A stretch of 44,200 nucleotides of DNA, from contig CAJXYT010000008.1 in NCBI GenBank assembly GCA_913063505.1, positions 1-44,200 on the forward strand, written 5' to 3'. The stretch comes from an uncultured Gammaproteobacteria bacterium. Lineage in GTDB: Bacteria > Pseudomonadota > Gammaproteobacteria > Steroidobacterales > Woeseiaceae. The notes under the pieces are model-generated. The model did not search any database. It worked only from the letters and a program-made list of their open reading frames with translations, and had not been told where the DNA came from. How positions within the stretch are numbered: position 1 is the stretch's first letter; each line of letters begins with the position of its first letter. Of the stretch, positions 8,051 through 16,391 are shown piece after piece. The translations under genes were made by a program, and so were the position numbers.

Positions 8051-8983
8051 ATGGTGGATAACCCCTTACAAACTGTTTTCTGCGGTATCAAAATGGCATC
8101 GCCCATCGTGTTACTTTCCGGCTGCGTTGGCTTTGGTGAAGAATACACGCGTGTCGAGGGATACTCGAATGCAGATGTTGGTGCCGTCGTGCTTAAGGGT
8201 ACAACGGGAGAAGCGCGCCTCGGCAATCCGGGCCACCGCGTCTACGAAACGCCGGATGGCATGTTGAACGCCATCGGCCTACAAAACCCTGGCGTAGCCA
8301 AAGTAGTCGATGACATTCTTCCGGGTCTCGATTTCTCAGAAACGCGTTTTTTTGCGAACGTCTCCGGATCAACGATCGAAGAATATGAGCGGGTTACCCG
8401 GCGCTTTGACGATTCGGATATTGATGCGATCGAGATCAATATTTCCTGTCCAAACGTCAAGGAAGGCGGGGTTCAATTCGGCAATAACCCAGAGATGTCC
8501 GCAAAAGTGGTTGCCGCATGTCGCGCTCAAACGTCCAAGCCGATCATAACCAAGCTCTCGCCGAATCAAACGGATATTCAGGAAAATGCGCGCCTGTGCA
8601 TCGAGGCCGGTACAGATGGCTTCGCGGTCATTAACACGCTCATGGGCATGACAATAGACAGTGAGACTCGCGAGCCGATCATTGGCAATGTGCGAGGCGG
8701 TTTATCTGGACCAGCAATCAAGCCGATTGCCTTACTAAAGGTGCAACAGGTCTATGAGGTGGCGAAGATGCACGGCACGCCTATCATCGGCCAGGGCGGC
8801 ATAATGAACGCAACTGATGCCATTGAATTCATGCTCGCAGGTGCCGCGGCGGTAGGCGTCGGAACAGCGTTGTTCTACGACCCCCTCGTTTGCCCAAAAA
8901 TCAATTCGGGCATCGAAAGCTACCTCAGGCGCCACAACAAAGATTCGGTATCCGAGCTCGTCGGCACCTTGAAGCTGCCCTAA
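8051..8983 (+). CDS. pyrD: Dihydroorotate dehydrogenase, class 1 (PyrD catalytic subunit type)
   Basis: FMN-dependent enzyme that oxidises dihydroorotate to orotate in pyrimidine synthesis. The 310-residue protein has the class 1 layout: short N-terminus without membrane anchor, V-L-K-G-T-T-G-E near residue 40, N-A-I-G-L-Q-N-P-G, the active-site cysteine loop in I-N-I-S-C-P-N-V-K, K-L-S-P-N, V-I-N-T, and the phosphate-binding G-Q-G-G-I and G-V-G-T-A segments. The cysteine base indicates class 1. It resembles class 1B, which normally needs the electron-transfer subunit PyrK, and no pyrK is in this window. Most gammaproteobacteria instead use a membrane-bound class 2 enzyme. A role in pyrimidine breakdown is less likely but not excluded. 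Confidence 0.85.
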   Translation: MVDNPLQTVFCGIKMASPIVLLSGCVGFGEEYTRVEGYSNADVGAVVLKGTTGEARLGNPGHRVYETPDGMLNAIGLQNPGVAKVVDDILPGLDFSETRFFANVSGSTIEEYERVTRRFDDSDIDAIEINISCPNVKEGGVQFGNNPEMSAKVVAACRAQTSKPIITKLSPNQTDIQENARLCIEAGTDGFAVINTLMGMTIDSETREPIIGNVRGGLSGPAIKPIALLKVQQVYEVAKMHGTPIIGQGGIMNATDAIEFMLAGAAAVGVGTALFYDPLVCPKINSGIESYLRRHNKDSVSELVGTLKLP

Positions 8984-9321
8984 TGTCGGCTGCCGCCATT
9001 CGACGGCCCCTCCGCATTAATTCACCATAGAGGCATCCACGCGGAAAAGAAGGACGATGTCATCCCATCGGCATGGCTGCGACTATAGTTGTCCCGACCC
9101 GGCTGGCCTTCCGAGTGCGCGCTGAGGATTCGAAGGCGATGAAGGCGAAGGTAAGCCAGCCGATGTTGGCCAAGAGACGCTAGCTGCTTGCTAAAGCGGC
9201 CGCAGAACCTCACTGACAAGCAATGCTCCACTACGGCCGCGACAGATCGTCAACCCAGGGATTCCATTCAGTTCTTCGCCAATTCTACCCTCGAACCACC
9301 CACAGACTCTGCGAAGGAACC
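8984..9321. other. 338-bp gap at the core/accessory boundary, no gene seen
   Basis: Both strands were read. There is no open frame with a recognisable product, only short shadows such as a 36-codon plus-strand frame near 9070. No clear promoter, hairpin or repeat was found. Composition shifts from GC-rich core sequence to the more AT-rich ThuA-DUF1080 gene around 9320, so this gap marks the edge of the accessory region. It could contain decayed coding sequence. Confidence 0.5.
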
Positions 9322-10854
9322 CTAATTATTATCCGGCAATAGACGAATCATCGGATTACGAAGCATAACGCGGCTATCAGAGCCTATGGATTCAAAGCCA
9401 ATCGTGCCTCGGTGGAGACTGGCCGGTCCATCTGCATCTGCAGGTTCAGTGAATTCGTTGACTGTTTCACCATTCACTTTTACCGTGACTGTCTTGCCAT
9501 CAACCTTGATGTAGTAGCTGAACCATTCGTTATCAGCATGTGGAGCGGTCTTCACTTCACTCACACCAACCAAGCTACCGGTCTTACTCTCGCCTTTTCG
9601 GCTGGCATTAATCTGAGCTTCATAACCGTACGTAGGAGATCCATCTTCCTTATAACGGGTATGAAAATAGACCCCTGAAGCTGACCCAGGATAAGTGTAG
9701 ACATCAACTTTGAATTCAAAATTTTCAAACTGCCCACCTTCGATCACGCCATCGTAGAACAAATTTCTTTGGTCTCCCTGAACAATTAGCGTATCGGTAT
9801 AGAAAGATCCACCCATATGACTGAATGATTCGCCAGCGGTTGCATTATCGTTTTGTGGATAGGCTCCCTTTCCACCAGGTGCTCGCCGATACCAATTGCC
9901 AGACGTCCAATCCACAGCATCTCCACTCTCGATCCATCCGTTGAGCGTATCATCCAAGAGTGAGATCCATCCAAGTCCACGTTCTCCTTCATACCCCGGA
10001 GCTGAACCATCATCTTCAAGTTTTCCGGCCGCCCAAAGAACGCCCGATGCAATAAGATTCAAATTCACATCTGAACCCATCGCAGAATTATGATGTCCCA
10101 GTGAACTAGTAAAAACAGGAACCCCTTTGTATTCATGTGTCCACGCTGTTTCAGTATAGGAATCTATCTCCACTGAATAAGCGTGAGATAACGGAGTCGC
10201 GGCGTCATGTAGATCAATAATTAGATACAGCTCACCACCGGGTGTTCGCCAAGAACGAGGATAGTTCTTCATGATCTGGTGATTCGGCTCCAGAGCCTCG
10301 ATCGTGTAGGGAGAGGTATTAGGATGATCTTTTTTCTCATGGACGTATGAAACAGCTCCAATAAAATCCCACCATTCATCCGCTGCATCGCCCTCTGCAT
10401 ATTGATAAAGATGGATGGGGCAATGAAGAAAAACAGCAGGCACTTGATGCTTAACATGCTGATCAATGATTCCTTTTACATAACCTTCATCTTTTACTTG
10501 AAGGTTACAGTGATTGTAGATAACAACGTCGAACTCTGCCGCCCAATCATCCTCAGAATGACGGGAAAACTCGAAATCAGTTGATCCCATAGTAAGAGTA
10601 TCCGCACCTTCATAGTCAGTTGTTATCTCAATATTGGAAAGGCGCTCCAACAGCCCTTCTTTGATCTGGTCCTTCTGCGTTCCATAATCGTGCCAGGGAC
10701 CCCCACCAGTAATCATCAAGACGTTCAATGGATCCACATGATTATCATGCGCTCCGTGATGAGCTGCTCCAGCGTATTGAGATAAGCCGCTAGAAAAAAT
10801 TAGTATTGAAATAGGAAGGAGTATTTTTTTAAATATATTTACATTCTTATTCAT
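9322..10854 (-). CDS. Secreted ThuA-domain / DUF1080 (3-keto-disaccharide hydrolase) fusion, copy 1
   Basis: This 510-residue exported protein has a signal peptide (1-31, ending A-G-A-A) followed by a histidine-rich mature start. A ThuA-like class-I glutamine-amidotransferase-fold domain follows (about 42-270), beginning L-M-I-T-G-G-G-P and containing L-G-H-H-N-S-A-M-G. The C-terminal DUF1080 concanavalin-type domain (about 295-508) has F-E-F-K-V-D-V-Y-T, Y-F-H-T-R-Y and Y-G-Y-E-A-Q-I-N. DUF1080 members include enzymes acting on 3-keto glycosides, and ThuA domains are linked to disaccharide use. It lies downstream of the PQQ dehydrogenase, 120 bp apart, same strand. A clear paralogue lies inverted at 37066-38613. 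Exact substrate unknown. Confidence 0.85.
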   Translation of the reverse strand: MNKNVNIFKKILLPISILIFSSGLSQYAGAAHHGAHDNHVDPLNVLMITGGGPWHDYGTQKDQIKEGLLERLSNIEITTDYEGADTLTMGSTDFEFSRHSEDDWAAEFDVVIYNHCNLQVKDEGYVKGIIDQHVKHQVPAVFLHCPIHLYQYAEGDAADEWWDFIGAVSYVHEKKDHPNTSPYTIEALEPNHQIMKNYPRSWRTPGGELYLIIDLHDAATPLSHAYSVEIDSYTETAWTHEYKGVPVFTSSLGHHNSAMGSDVNLNLIASGVLWAAGKLEDDGSAPGYEGERGLGWISLLDDTLNGWIESGDAVDWTSGNWYRRAPGGKGAYPQNDNATAGESFSHMGGSFYTDTLIVQGDQRNLFYDGVIEGGQFENFEFKVDVYTYPGSASGVYFHTRYKEDGSPTYGYEAQINASRKGESKTGSLVGVSEVKTAPHADNEWFSYYIKVDGKTVTVKVNGETVNEFTEPADADGPASLHRGTIGFESIGSDSRVMLRNPMIRLLPDNN

Positions 10855-10974
10855 GTGCTGGTCCCCTAATGTTTATCTTATAGATTGAGTCGTATCTTTA
10901 GTTTATTGAGAATTCAAAAAATACACTTCACTGTGGAAGATCAGACTCATTCATATTTAGGCATCTTGCTTACT

Positions 10975-13242
10975 TTATTGAGCTTCTGCCCCTACTGGTA
11001 GAGCAAATGCATGCACTCTCTTTCCGAGGGCCGGTGATACAGGCGAACGAAAACGATCGCCGCCGCCGGCCGCTACGATCACAACATATTGCCTTCCATC
11101 GATTTCATAAACAGAGGGCGTTGCAAAGCCAGGTGAGTCCATTTCAAATTCCCACAGAAGTTCACCGTTGGTCTTATCAAATGCCCTGAAGCGGTTATCT
11201 TCTGTCGCTGCTATAAAGATCAGCCCGCCTTTTGTAACAGCCATTCCACCAAAGTTTTCGGTACCGGTATGTCGAATGCCCATCTCTACCAATCCAGGAT
11301 ATTCTCCGAGCGGAATAGACCATTTAATGTCGCCTTTTGCGACATCTACTGCAAGAAGCTTACCCCATGGAGGCTTAATACCGTGATAGCCCATGTGGTC
11401 AGTGAAATACTCTATCTGAGGTACATACTGTGGGGTGGATGTCGACCAAGCTAATGCGCCCGAGCCTCCACTCCAAGTTAAGCTTTCGTCAGTTAAATCA
11501 ATATCAGATGGGGATATTACTTTTATTGCGCCAGGCTTACTTAGAAGAAAGGATATAACTTGATCCAATTTATCTTCCGAAAAATACGGAAAAGCCGGCA
11601 TCGCACCTCTGCCGTTCTTAAGGATATTTTTTAGCTCATCAGCACTGTATGTTAGTTGATTAAGAGGAAGGCCTGTCCCCCCCTCTCGATTCGCACCATG
11701 ACAATACGCACATTCTGCACCGTATATTGTTTTCCCACGATCAGATACATCTGCCATTTGATCAGGCTTGATGAGATCCAACGTTAATATAAAAGGAAAA
11801 TCATTTACGTTTACGTAAGCCGTGTTTGTCTCTGGATCAAAAGCTGGACCACCCCATTCATTTCCTCCATGAATGCCAGGCTGCACGATCGTTCCTTCTA
11901 CACTCGGAGGTGTATACATCGGTCCGGATCTCAGTGTTTTAAATTTCGCCAGTGCCGATGCATGAGATTCGGGTGTGATGGTGGTTAAATCAGACTCATA
12001 AATTTCCGTTCTTACAAGTGGATCAGGCTTTAAAGGCCATGGTTGAGTTGGATAAGGAACTTCACCAGGCGCACCGTCTGTCGGTACCGGTTTCTCTACG
12101 ATAGGAAATAGAGATTCGCCGGTATCTCGATCAAACACAAACATTTTTCCCTGCTTTCCTGTTTGAACGACCACGTCTTGTTGTGTGCCATCTTCGTGGG
12201 TGATAGTAGATAACATCGGTGCAGGAGCAATGTCATAATCCCAAATATCATGGTGCATTGTTTGGAAATGCCATTGTAATGTGCCAGTCTCTGCATCAAT
12301 GGCTAGAACGGAATTTGAGTAGAGGTTTTTACCAGGTCTTACACCACCACCGCCATGGATTCCACCAGTAGGGGCGCCCGTAGCAGCAAATACCCAACCT
12401 CTTTTCTCATCAACAGTGAAGCCACCCCATGTGTTGGCACCACCATAAATAACATTGTCTTCCCACTCCCAGGTCTCATACCCAGGCTGCCCTTCCAAGG
12501 GAATAGTGTGAAAAGTCCATTCGTACTCACCGGTGAGTGCATTAAAGGATCTAATGTTACCAGGGGGCGATTCTCTTCCCTCCCCGGGGTTGCAATCAAC
12601 GATTAAATGGTCACCAAAGACCACAGGAGGCGAGCTTTGCCTTATTTTATCTCTTAACAAATAAGCAGGCCAAACATGATTTTTCTTTAAATCAATGTGA
12701 CCGCCTTCACCAAAAGATTCTATGAGACTGCCGTCATCTGGGTTAACCGCCCAAATGAGATCTTTTGTGGTATGGAAAATTCTTGCGTTGTTGCCGTCCT
12801 CATCTTCCCAATGCACCTCGCCTCTCATGATGCCATTGGCGAGACTATCTCCTCTGGGATGATTTTCAGACGGATCAAATCGCCAGAGCTCTTCTCCGGT
12901 TGCCGCATTCAAGGCAATAAGATTTAATTCAGCATCAGAAAAATACATCACGCCTTCAATAATAATCGGGTTGGATGACATTCCCGGTCTAACAATAGTA
13001 TCGGCATCATAGGTCCATACTTCTTCTAACAACTGAACATTTTCAGTCGTAATTTGCTTTAGAGAAGAGTAATGAGATCCTTCCTGATCACCACGATAAG
13101 TAGCCCAATCAACAGAGTTATTCAGTCTACCTTTCTCGCCGGTAGCACTTACTTGGCTCGATGTATCGTTATTCTCGCAGCCAGACAATATTAGGACAGC
13201 AATAAATACTAGGGGGGAGAATAAATGGATGTTCTTGTTCAT
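10975..13242 (-). CDS. PQQ-dependent dehydrogenase with embedded cytochrome c segment, lipoprotein
   Basis: Quinoprotein dehydrogenase of 755 residues that probably oxidises a sugar or alcohol in the periplasm and passes electrons to its own heme. The N-terminus is a lipoprotein signal (L-I-L-S-G-C, cysteine near 22). The beta-propeller has repeated W-x-x-x-x-x-T-G-E-type blades, including T-G-E-L-W-R-F and H-D-I-W-D-Y-D-I-A-P. Between propeller blades (about 500-575) lies a c-type heme segment with C511-A-Y-C514-H515 and a likely axial methionine at about 548 in A-M-P-A-F. This matches the PQQ glucose/alcohol dehydrogenase-like family with inserted cytochrome. Good match; substrate not determinable. 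It sits between the ThuA-DUF1080 and Gfo/Idh genes on the same strand. Confidence 0.88.
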   Translation of the reverse strand: MNKNIHLFSPLVFIAVLILSGCENNDTSSQVSATGEKGRLNNSVDWATYRGDQEGSHYSSLKQITTENVQLLEEVWTYDADTIVRPGMSSNPIIIEGVMYFSDAELNLIALNAATGEELWRFDPSENHPRGDSLANGIMRGEVHWEDEDGNNARIFHTTKDLIWAVNPDDGSLIESFGEGGHIDLKKNHVWPAYLLRDKIRQSSPPVVFGDHLIVDCNPGEGRESPPGNIRSFNALTGEYEWTFHTIPLEGQPGYETWEWEDNVIYGGANTWGGFTVDEKRGWVFAATGAPTGGIHGGGGVRPGKNLYSNSVLAIDAETGTLQWHFQTMHHDIWDYDIAPAPMLSTITHEDGTQQDVVVQTGKQGKMFVFDRDTGESLFPIVEKPVPTDGAPGEVPYPTQPWPLKPDPLVRTEIYESDLTTITPESHASALAKFKTLRSGPMYTPPSVEGTIVQPGIHGGNEWGGPAFDPETNTAYVNVNDFPFILTLDLIKPDQMADVSDRGKTIYGAECAYCHGANREGGTGLPLNQLTYSADELKNILKNGRGAMPAFPYFSEDKLDQVISFLLSKPGAIKVISPSDIDLTDESLTWSGGSGALAWSTSTPQYVPQIEYFTDHMGYHGIKPPWGKLLAVDVAKGDIKWSIPLGEYPGLVEMGIRHTGTENFGGMAVTKGGLIFIAATEDNRFRAFDKTNGELLWEFEMDSPGFATPSVYEIDGRQYVVIVAAGGGDRFRSPVSPALGKRVHAFALPVGAEAQ

Positions 13243-13290
13243 TATTTCATAGCCTCATTCTGTTTGTGCTTTATTGATAAAGAATTTTTT

Positions 13291-14415
13291 CTATGTTGCT
13301 GCCAATGTAAAATCAGGCAGTCGTTTAATGACTCCACCTTCCATAGCTGACTCATGGGCCAGCAAACCAACGCATGTCCAATTCGCTGATTGGACTGCAT
13401 TAGGGTAGGGATCTCGATCATTAACAACGGATGCGACAAACTCATTTACTAAGTGTGGGTGCGAACCTCCGTGGCCAGCTCCTTGGATAAAGGATAAATG
13501 AGCATGCTCATCTGCATCATACACTCCTTCCAATGTAAACTCGCGGATCTCTTCCGGTAGTAAATGCCCATAATCTGGCACCTTAACGCGTTCAGCTTTT
13601 TCCGCTTCGGGCTTATCTGCCGTATGAAGAACTGGATCTTCCCCTTCAATAAGCGGCCATTCAAAGGACTTTTTCGTTCCATACACATCAAAGCTTTCTC
13701 GGTATTGACGTGACATATCAAACAATGAACGATAAATGTGAGCGGACAAATCAGAGTCCTTCAGCTTAATGTGACATGTTTCAAACGCAAAGGAAGAGCC
13801 TGACTTTTCGATAAGATCATCGCTGACTGTTCCCGAACCGAAACACGATACATATTCTGCTTCTTTGTTAGTAAGCCCAAGAACGGGACTGACAACATGA
13901 GTTGCGTAGTGCATAGGTTTCATATATTGCCAATAGTCAGGCCACCCTTCCATATCCTGGGGATGACTGGCTTGCAAATATTGAATTTTTCCCAATTCCC
14001 CTTTCTCATAGAGCTCTTTTACAAACAGATATTCACGGCTGTAGACAACCGTCTCGGCCATTGTGTATTTTAATCCCGTCTCCGCGACCGTTTCTACAAT
14101 TTCCTTGCAATCCTCAACAGTGGTTGCCATCGGCACAGTACAGCAAACATGCTTGCCCGCACGCAACGCCATCAGCGAGTGTTCCGCATGAAGGTGAATG
14201 GGTGTATTTATATGTACAGCATCAACATTTGGATCTTCCAGGAGCTTTTCATACGAAAGATAACGTTTATCTTGATCGATATTGAAAGCATCTCCTACTT
14301 TATTAAGCTCCGACTCCGAACGCTGGCAGATTGCATACATATTCGCATCAGGGTGCTTTTGATAAATCGGAATGAATTCAGCTCCAAACCCTAAACCTAC
14401 AATTGCAATATTCAC
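13291..14415 (-). CDS. Gfo/Idh/MocA-family oxidoreductase with altered EKP motif
   Basis: NAD(P)-dependent sugar-type oxidoreductase, 374 residues. The Rossmann domain starts at once (I-A-I-V-G-L-G-F-G-A-E-F), with H-I-N-T-P-I-H-L-H-A-E-H near 68-80, followed by the alpha/beta C-terminal domain (about 125-360). GTG start preceded by aggaag. No signal peptide, so cytoplasmic. At residues 93-95 the usual E-K-P motif reads T-V-P, so the conserved lysine that contacts cofactor and substrate is missing. It lies between the PQQ dehydrogenase and the MFS gene, all minus strand, and suits a sugar or keto-sugar oxidation step. Family assignment firm, reaction unknown. Confidence 0.87.
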   Translation of the reverse strand: MNIAIVGLGFGAEFIPIYQKHPDANMYAICQRSESELNKVGDAFNIDQDKRYLSYEKLLEDPNVDAVHINTPIHLHAEHSLMALRAGKHVCCTVPMATTVEDCKEIVETVAETGLKYTMAETVVYSREYLFVKELYEKGELGKIQYLQASHPQDMEGWPDYWQYMKPMHYATHVVSPVLGLTNKEAEYVSCFGSGTVSDDLIEKSGSSFAFETCHIKLKDSDLSAHIYRSLFDMSRQYRESFDVYGTKKSFEWPLIEGEDPVLHTADKPEAEKAERVKVPDYGHLLPEEIREFTLEGVYDADEHAHLSFIQGAGHGGSHPHLVNEFVASVVNDRDPYPNAVQSANWTCVGLLAHESAMEGGVIKRLPDFTLAAT

Positions 14416-14561
14416 CTTACGCTTCCTAGTCTTAAAATTTTAACCATGTTTTTGATCCAAAAATTCAATGTCTTATTTGTTTGTAAGGATATCAGTTTAT
14501 CCGCCGCCTATTCAGGCCACCGATCGCGACATCAATACACCAACAACAAAATTATCATTAA

Positions 14562-16160
14562 TTATATAAGGGGCTCATCCTCTGAACGCCGTTTTTCTAA
14601 ATGCACTACTCTGTAACCGCCTGTACGGCTGTCTCTGATAAACCACACTAAAAATATCAGCCCAACTGCAACTGGAATCGTCGATAACCACCGAAAAGCC
14701 ATGCGCCCTCCATAGTTATCAGCGGGCCCCAGTGTTGCCGAAGCCTCTTGTATGAGCTGAGATTCCTGGGATATCCCAGAAGAAATTAAAGCCCGGAGCG
14801 CATTCCCAGTTGCAACACCTTCTAACAGGTTGTTTTGACGATAGTAATCAAGAGCAGCTTTTGTTCTTGATAAAATATTTTGAATATCAGCTTCCCGATA
14901 TCCTAATTGCTGCATAGCCTCAGGATTGCCCTGCGCTTGAATCGCCTCATTTAGATACTCTGGAAAATCTTGTTCTACCTGCTCTAGAATTTGAACCGTA
15001 GATTGTTTATCCAATGCTTCGGGAAGGTAACCATCAGCAACCTCTCCGATGAGAGCATTGGTAACTCCTCCTCCCGCAAAACCCATTCCAATTAATAGCA
15101 CAATACCCAAAGACCCTGCCTTGGGAAAACGCTCACTCATAATGCCAATCATGTTGGGTACAAAGAATGCCATACCAGCGGCAAAAACAGCGCCAGCAAA
15201 CATCAATGGGAGAATGCTTGCTTCTACATAACTGAACAGCAAGAGGCTAATAAAAGTTAGAATTGACCCGCCTAAAAGCATTCCTGTGGGGGAAAATTTT
15301 TCAACCAAAGGTCCTGCATACATTCGCAAGAGAAACATCAGTCCACTCATCCAAACCAACACCAATATTCCATGTAATCCAGCTGATGTTAGTAAATCAG
15401 GAATCCAACGCATGGGCCCCATCTCCATACCAAGCGTGAATACCATCAGTAAAATAAGACCCAGTACTTTAGGACTGGTAAAGGTATAGCTAAACATCTC
15501 TCTGACAGGAATACCTGCTTCTGCGATTTCAGTTTTTGGGAATTTACTTGGAAAGAGCAGCCACCCATAGATAAATATGGGGATATACACTATTGCCATT
15601 TGTGCAGTCCAATGGCCAACTTCAATAATTCCTATTGACCCAATTTGGGACATTCCCCAACCAATCAAACCGCCAAAAACAATCCCTCCCATGTAAAAGC
15701 CATGGAAGTGATTCAGTTTTGTTGTTTTATTGTCGGGATACAGAGCCGCTGTCAATGGATTACCAGCAACTTCAATCATTCCGTTGCCGAAGCCCATTCC
15801 AATAGCGCCCATAAATAAAATCCAGAATGCAGAAGGGTCGCCTGTAAAAAAATAACCGATCAAAAATAGAGTCACGCCGACAAGGTGGCCAAAAAACGCA
15901 CATATCGTCGCAATTTTCAGACCAAATTTTTCCATAAAAGGGCCAACCGTCAACAGGGAAATGGTCATCCCCCACATTGCTGCTCCGCCAATGTACCCAA
16001 CATCCGCATTAGTAAGGATAAATTCGGTTTTTAACTGACCCAGAATATTACTTACTAATACAAAGGAGAACGCTGTTGGCAGTAAGGCCATACAGATACC
16101 TAAAAACAATTTATCCGGGTCAATGTCCCGGTCAATATTCATTGTCGAGTTCGTATCCAT
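14562..16160 (-). CDS. MFS transporter with large TM11-TM12 loop insertion
   Basis: Major facilitator superfamily permease, 532 residues from the ATG at 16160 (a purine-rich aaaaggt lies upstream; the frame extends 20 codons further, but those are Lys/Leu repeats unlike a start). Twelve hydrophobic segments are visible. Segment 11 is followed by about 113 hydrophilic residues (roughly 374-486) rich in Gln, Glu and Ala before segment 12. With a cytoplasmic N-terminus this loop would be periplasmic. Ordinary MFS sugar carriers have only a short turn there. The neighbours (Gfo/Idh oxidoreductase, TonB receptor) suggest it carries a sugar or oxidised sugar across the inner membrane. Confidence 0.85.
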   Translation of the reverse strand: MDTNSTMNIDRDIDPDKLFLGICMALLPTAFSFVLVSNILGQLKTEFILTNADVGYIGGAAMWGMTISLLTVGPFMEKFGLKIATICAFFGHLVGVTLFLIGYFFTGDPSAFWILFMGAIGMGFGNGMIEVAGNPLTAALYPDNKTTKLNHFHGFYMGGIVFGGLIGWGMSQIGSIGIIEVGHWTAQMAIVYIPIFIYGWLLFPSKFPKTEIAEAGIPVREMFSYTFTSPKVLGLILLMVFTLGMEMGPMRWIPDLLTSAGLHGILVLVWMSGLMFLLRMYAGPLVEKFSPTGMLLGGSILTFISLLLFSYVEASILPLMFAGAVFAAGMAFFVPNMIGIMSERFPKAGSLGIVLLIGMGFAGGGVTNALIGEVADGYLPEALDKQSTVQILEQVEQDFPEYLNEAIQAQGNPEAMQQLGYREADIQNILSRTKAALDYYRQNNLLEGVATGNALRALISSGISQESQLIQEASATLGPADNYGGRMAFRWLSTIPVAVGLIFLVWFIRDSRTGGYRVVHLEKRRSEDEPLI

Positions 16161-16261
16161 AGACTTTTTACCTTTTAATTTTAATTTTAATTTTGCGGGA
16201 GCCAAGAGAAGAAATATCAAAACATGTGTGTTTCTTTCCAGTGCCGCGTTTAAAGCTGGTC

Positions 16262-16288
16262 AAAAAAAAGGCCCGCAACAAGCGGACC
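16262..16288 (-). terminator. Intrinsic terminator downstream of the TonB receptor gene
   Basis: Read on the minus strand: a 7-bp stem (ggtccgc / gcgggcc, one G-U pair) at 16282-16288 and 16270-16276, a ttgtt loop, and then eight T residues (16269-16262). Four further A/G-U pairs could extend the stem. It lies 104 bp after the receptor stop codon and just before the MFS gene, so it should separate the two transcripts. Confidence 0.8.
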
Positions 16289-16326
16289 CTTTCGATCATA
16301 CATTATCTATCACTTCCAAGGGAAGT

Positions 16327-16360
16327 AGTACCCACCGACATGGACATGCCAGTGGGTACT
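16327..16360. repeat. Perfect 9-bp inverted repeat after the TonB receptor gene
   Basis: The arms agtacccac (16327-16335) and gtgggtact (16352-16360) are perfectly complementary around a 16-nt loop. They lie between the receptor stop and the intrinsic terminator. No T-run follows on either strand, so this is more likely a transcript-end stabilising hairpin, or an operator for the MFS gene, than a terminator. Confidence 0.6.
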
Positions 16361-16391
16361 TAGATATTTGCTTCCTTTCTGACTTCTATCT

